A DNA stretch of 64,000 bases from Pelosinus fermentans (GTDB lineage: Bacteria; Bacillota; Negativicutes; DSM-13327). Under the pieces are notes generated by a model. It made no database searches. It saw only the letters and a list, made by a program, of their open reading frames with translations, and was not told the DNA's origin. Below, piece after piece: positions 61,797-64,000 of this stretch (its first letter is position 1; every line of letters begins with the position of its first letter). The translations under genes and the position numbers were made by a program. The DNA is taken from assembly GCA_002434245.1 (NCBI GenBank), contig DJJR01000016.1, positions 157,238 to 221,237 of the forward strand, read 5' to 3'.

Positions 61797-62615
61797 ATGT
61801 ATCGTCGGCTCGCACTATTATTTTTAAGCATGATTTTTGGGGTAAATATTGCCTTTGCCGCCCCAATTCCCCCTCAAGTAGAGGCTGAAGCGGCTATCGT
61901 AATGATGGCCAATACCAATCAGGTATTATTTGAAAAGAATTCAAAAGGTATTATGTATCCAGCCAGTACGACTAAGATCATGACATTGATCACTGCACTG
62001 GAAAAAGGTAATTCTAATGATATTATTACTGTAAGTTCTAGTGATGCAGCTTGTGAAGGGTCAAGTCTCGAACTAAAAGCAGGGAATCAATTAACATTGA
62101 AAAATGCGTTGTACGGTATGATGCTGATATCAGGTAATGATGCAGCAGAGGCTGTCGCTGAGAATGTAGCTGGATCAATACCCGCTTTCGTGGAGATTAT
62201 GAATGCAAAAGCAGAGAAAATCGGAGCAACAAGTACTCACTTTACCAATCCTCATGGACTGCCTGATCCAATAAATCATTATACTACTGCCTATGATCTT
62301 GGATTAATTACTGCATACGGGATGAAAAATCCTGATTTTGCAAAAATCGTATCCACTCAAGAATATAATGTTAACTTTCTGAACCGAAGTGTAATGCATG
62401 TTCGCAATACGAATAAATTGCTAAATACATATCCTGGAACCAATGGTGTTAAAACAGGCTATACCAATGATGCCGGTGATTGCTTAGTGGCTTCTGCCAA
62501 ACGAGGAGATATACAATTAATAGCCGTTATCCTCAATAGTGACTACCGCTGGGATGATGCGGCTAAACTCTTTGATTTTGGATTTGAGCAGATCGATTCA
62601 CAAAGAAGGAAATAA
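61797..62615 (+). CDS. D-alanyl-D-alanine carboxypeptidase (serine-type, DacF-like)
   Basis: 272 residues; CGGAGG 9 bases before the ATG. A signal peptide (LALLFLSMIFGVNIAFAAP, cleaved after FAA) leads the S11 peptidase domain with all three active-site motifs: SxxK in MYPASTTKIMTL (about residue 62), SxN in MLISGNDAAEAV (about 115), and KTG in TNGVKTGYTNDAG (about 221). It trims the terminal D-Ala of peptidoglycan stem peptides. It lacks the C-terminal PBP5 domain, which shortens it compared with DacA (about 400 residues), as in the compact DacF/DacB-like forms. Confidence 0.92.
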   Translation: MYRRLALLFLSMIFGVNIAFAAPIPPQVEAEAAIVMMANTNQVLFEKNSKGIMYPASTTKIMTLITALEKGNSNDIITVSSSDAACEGSSLELKAGNQLTLKNALYGMMLISGNDAAEAVAENVAGSIPAFVEIMNAKAEKIGATSTHFTNPHGLPDPINHYTTAYDLGLITAYGMKNPDFAKIVSTQEYNVNFLNRSVMHVRNTNKLLNTYPGTNGVKTGYTNDAGDCLVASAKRGDIQLIAVILNSDYRWDDAAKLFDFGFEQIDSQRRK

Positions 62616-62647
62616 CATAAGAAAATAGGCTTTGAATCACAAAGATG

Positions 62648-62679
62648 GAGCATGTCGGCTTTAAGTTGCTGATATGCTC
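62648..62679 (+). terminator. Terminator-like hairpin after the carboxypeptidase gene
   Basis: GAGCAT-GTCGGC and GCTGAT-ATGCTC form a 12-bp stem with two weak positions; the U tract is poor. Confidence 0.5.
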
Positions 62680-62720
62680 TCTTAGTAAACGTAAAAAAAC
62701 TATAACACAAGGGAGTGAAA

Positions 62721-63773
62721 ATGATGCCAATTAGTAAGCGACTATTCGGCAAGATCGATGAGCAAGAGGTATGCGAATATACGTTCAAAAATGATAATGG
62801 TATAGAAATTTCTTGTTTGAATTATGGGTGCATTATTACTAAGGTTATAGTACCGGATTGCAGAGGCAATTATGAAAATATCGTAATCGGATTTCAAGAG
62901 TTAGCCGATTACCAAAGAAATCCTCTATTCGCTGGTGCAGTTGTGGGCAGAGTAGCTGGCAGAATACGAGATGCACAGTTTGAATTAGAAGGAAAAAACT
63001 ACACCCTGCCCAATAATGATGGTCCCAATAATCTTCATAGTGGACCAAATGGTTTTCAGAATGCAGTATGGGACGCAGCGGTGGTCAGTAAAGAGCAAGA
63101 AGATACTATTGAATTTTCTCATACCAGTTTGGACGGGGTAGAAGGATATCCAGGAACACTGACAACAAAAGTAACATATACGCTTAATAACAATAATGAA
63201 TTCAGCATTCATTATTATGGAGTATCAGACGAAATTACCTTGTTCAACCCTACAAATCATACCTATTTTAATTTAAGCGGCAATTTCAAACAAGATATCT
63301 CTCAACACAGTTTGAAAATAGATAGTAGTCGCTTTTTGGAACTAACACAGCAGCTGCTTCCAACTGGCAAGCTGCTGAATGTAACGGATACGGTTTTTGA
63401 CTTTAGGACTGGCCGGAAAATAATAGAGGGAATCAATTCGATCAACCCCCAAAATACGATAGCCGGACAAGGCTATGATCATCCCTTTATTTTAGACAGT
63501 AATCATAATGGAGAGATTGTCTTGCAGGATGAGGAAAGCGGACGTGTTCTGACTATCGAAACAGATGCAGTAGGTGTAGTACTCTATACGGGGAATCACA
63601 TACCAAGTGATTTTGATATTCATGGGGTAAAATCTAGACCCTATTTAGGATTGTGTCTTGAAACCCAAGGACTTCCTGATGCAATTCATCATTCTCATTT
63701 TCCATCCTGCATTCTGCAGAAAGATCAAATTGCTACCACAACCACTACATATACTTTTAGTGTAGCACTTTGA
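62721..63773 (+). CDS. galM: Aldose 1-epimerase (mutarotase)
   Basis: 350 residues from ATG 62721 (GGGAG 5 bases upstream; ATG 62724 also possible). It interconverts the alpha and beta anomers of aldoses. GalM marks: NYGCIITKVIVPDCRGN, VVGRVAGRIRDAQFEL, NNLHSGPNGFQNAVWD (substrate His), ITLFNPTNHTYFNLSG with the catalytic His (about residue 176), and GVVLYTGNHIPSDF near the end with the catalytic Glu in CLETQGLPDAIHH (about 310). Single gene. The sugar preference is unknown. Confidence 0.94.
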   Translation: MMPISKRLFGKIDEQEVCEYTFKNDNGIEISCLNYGCIITKVIVPDCRGNYENIVIGFQELADYQRNPLFAGAVVGRVAGRIRDAQFELEGKNYTLPNNDGPNNLHSGPNGFQNAVWDAAVVSKEQEDTIEFSHTSLDGVEGYPGTLTTKVTYTLNNNNEFSIHYYGVSDEITLFNPTNHTYFNLSGNFKQDISQHSLKIDSSRFLELTQQLLPTGKLLNVTDTVFDFRTGRKIIEGINSINPQNTIAGQGYDHPFILDSNHNGEIVLQDEESGRVLTIETDAVGVVLYTGNHIPSDFDIHGVKSRPYLGLCLETQGLPDAIHHSHFPSCILQKDQIATTTTTYTFSVAL

Positions 63774-64000
63774 TGATGTGATCGAGGAGACGTGTGTTGG
63801 AAACAATTACGCGAAAAAAGTAATTAATCAAGAATGTATAACGTATTCCCAATAGGAATGCTCTCTCTCTAGACAGGGGTATAGACCCAGTAACTGTCTA
63901 GAGAGGGGGTATTTTATTATATTTAGGAAAAAAAGAAATTTTTCTTTCTCAAAAGAAGGAAATTCAAAAGCTATAGCGTATTTATAAAACAATTAATTTA
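63774..64000. other. Downstream region with a long hairpin terminator
   Basis: CTCTCTAGACAG and CTGTCTAGAGAG arms (about 63865-63908), followed by GGGGGTATTTTATT, form a long hairpin that probably ends galM transcription. Just after galM, GAGGAG (63784-63789) precedes TTG 63797, which opens an 8-codon frame METITRKK; this may be chance. The last 70 bases hold no gene I can support. Confidence 0.5.

Noticed and set aside
63784..63823. 8-codon leader peptide with attenuator after galM
   Set aside because: The spacing is right, but the peptide has no run of one amino acid and the downstream gene lies outside the window.
1..64000. CRISPR array, insertion sequence, prophage or integrative element
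   Set aside because: No spaced direct-repeat array, transposase, integrase, capsid or relaxase gene is visible, and there is no tRNA-flanking duplication at tRNA-Val that I can see.

Overview
The window reads as chromosomal DNA of a low-GC, anaerobic, endospore-forming Firmicute. Spore genes are present: a SpoVAC-AD-AEb operon framed by DUF1657 genes, a CotF-like coat protein, and a tiny YjcZ-like protein with a sigma-K-type promoter. They lie beside a complete RND efflux pair, ferredoxin-dependent oxoacid metabolism and several iron-sulfur proteins. This mix is typical of the Sporomusa/Pelosinus group (Negativicutes). That assignment is inference from gene content and codon style, not from a marker gene. 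No insertion sequence, prophage, CRISPR array or rRNA operon was seen. Most of the window is ordinary chromosome.

Layout. 1-4.8 kb: the end of a 3D-domain cell-wall protein, a small DMT transporter, tRNA-Val(GAC), a pentapeptide-repeat protein and several very small genes. 5-17 kb: scattered single genes, namely an aldo/keto reductase with ferredoxin tail, two MFS carriers, an oleate hydratase, an AraC regulator and MFS pair that both carry Fur-like boxes, a CsoR-like sensor, an MBL-fold hydrolase, an acyl-CoA ligase and a degenerate kinase-like/methyltransferase-like protein. 17.4-22 kb: an RND efflux operon behind a sigma-A promoter with a 22-bp leader hairpin. 22-30.3 kb: a branched-chain amino acid oxidation operon (leucine dehydrogenase, CoA-transferase, four-subunit 2-oxoacid:ferredoxin oxidoreductase) with a good sigma-54 promoter, a dyad upstream of it, and a PAS-PAS-AAA-Fis activator at its end. 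30-36 kb: spore coat protein, secreted protein, RlmN-like methyltransferase, HelD-like helicase, M50 protease. 36.5-39.6 kb: a 1028-residue BTAD (SARP-like) ATPase/TPR regulator. 39.8-43 kb: the spoVA-type operon.

43.2-55.2 kb: a histidine utilisation region: PAS protein, formate-THF ligase, HutG, HutU, HutI, FtcD, FchA, an amino acid permease, HutH and a folate-type ECF S component. Together they turn histidine into glutamate, ammonia and a C1-THF unit from which Fhs can make ATP and formate. HutG offers a second exit to formamide. Two promoters in this region carry TTTGAC-type direct repeats in about 11-bp phase upstream of the -10, the layout known for SARP regulators. This is the most interesting unexplained signal in the window.

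55.3-60.3 kb: a PTS locus (PRD regulator fused to EIIB and EIIA, free EIIB, UlaA-type EIIC, PfkB kinase) for an unidentified sugar. 60.3-64 kb: a TPR protein, a D-Ala-D-Ala carboxypeptidase and an aldose 1-epimerase. Many genes end in clear rho-independent terminators, several of which include the stop codon in the hairpin.
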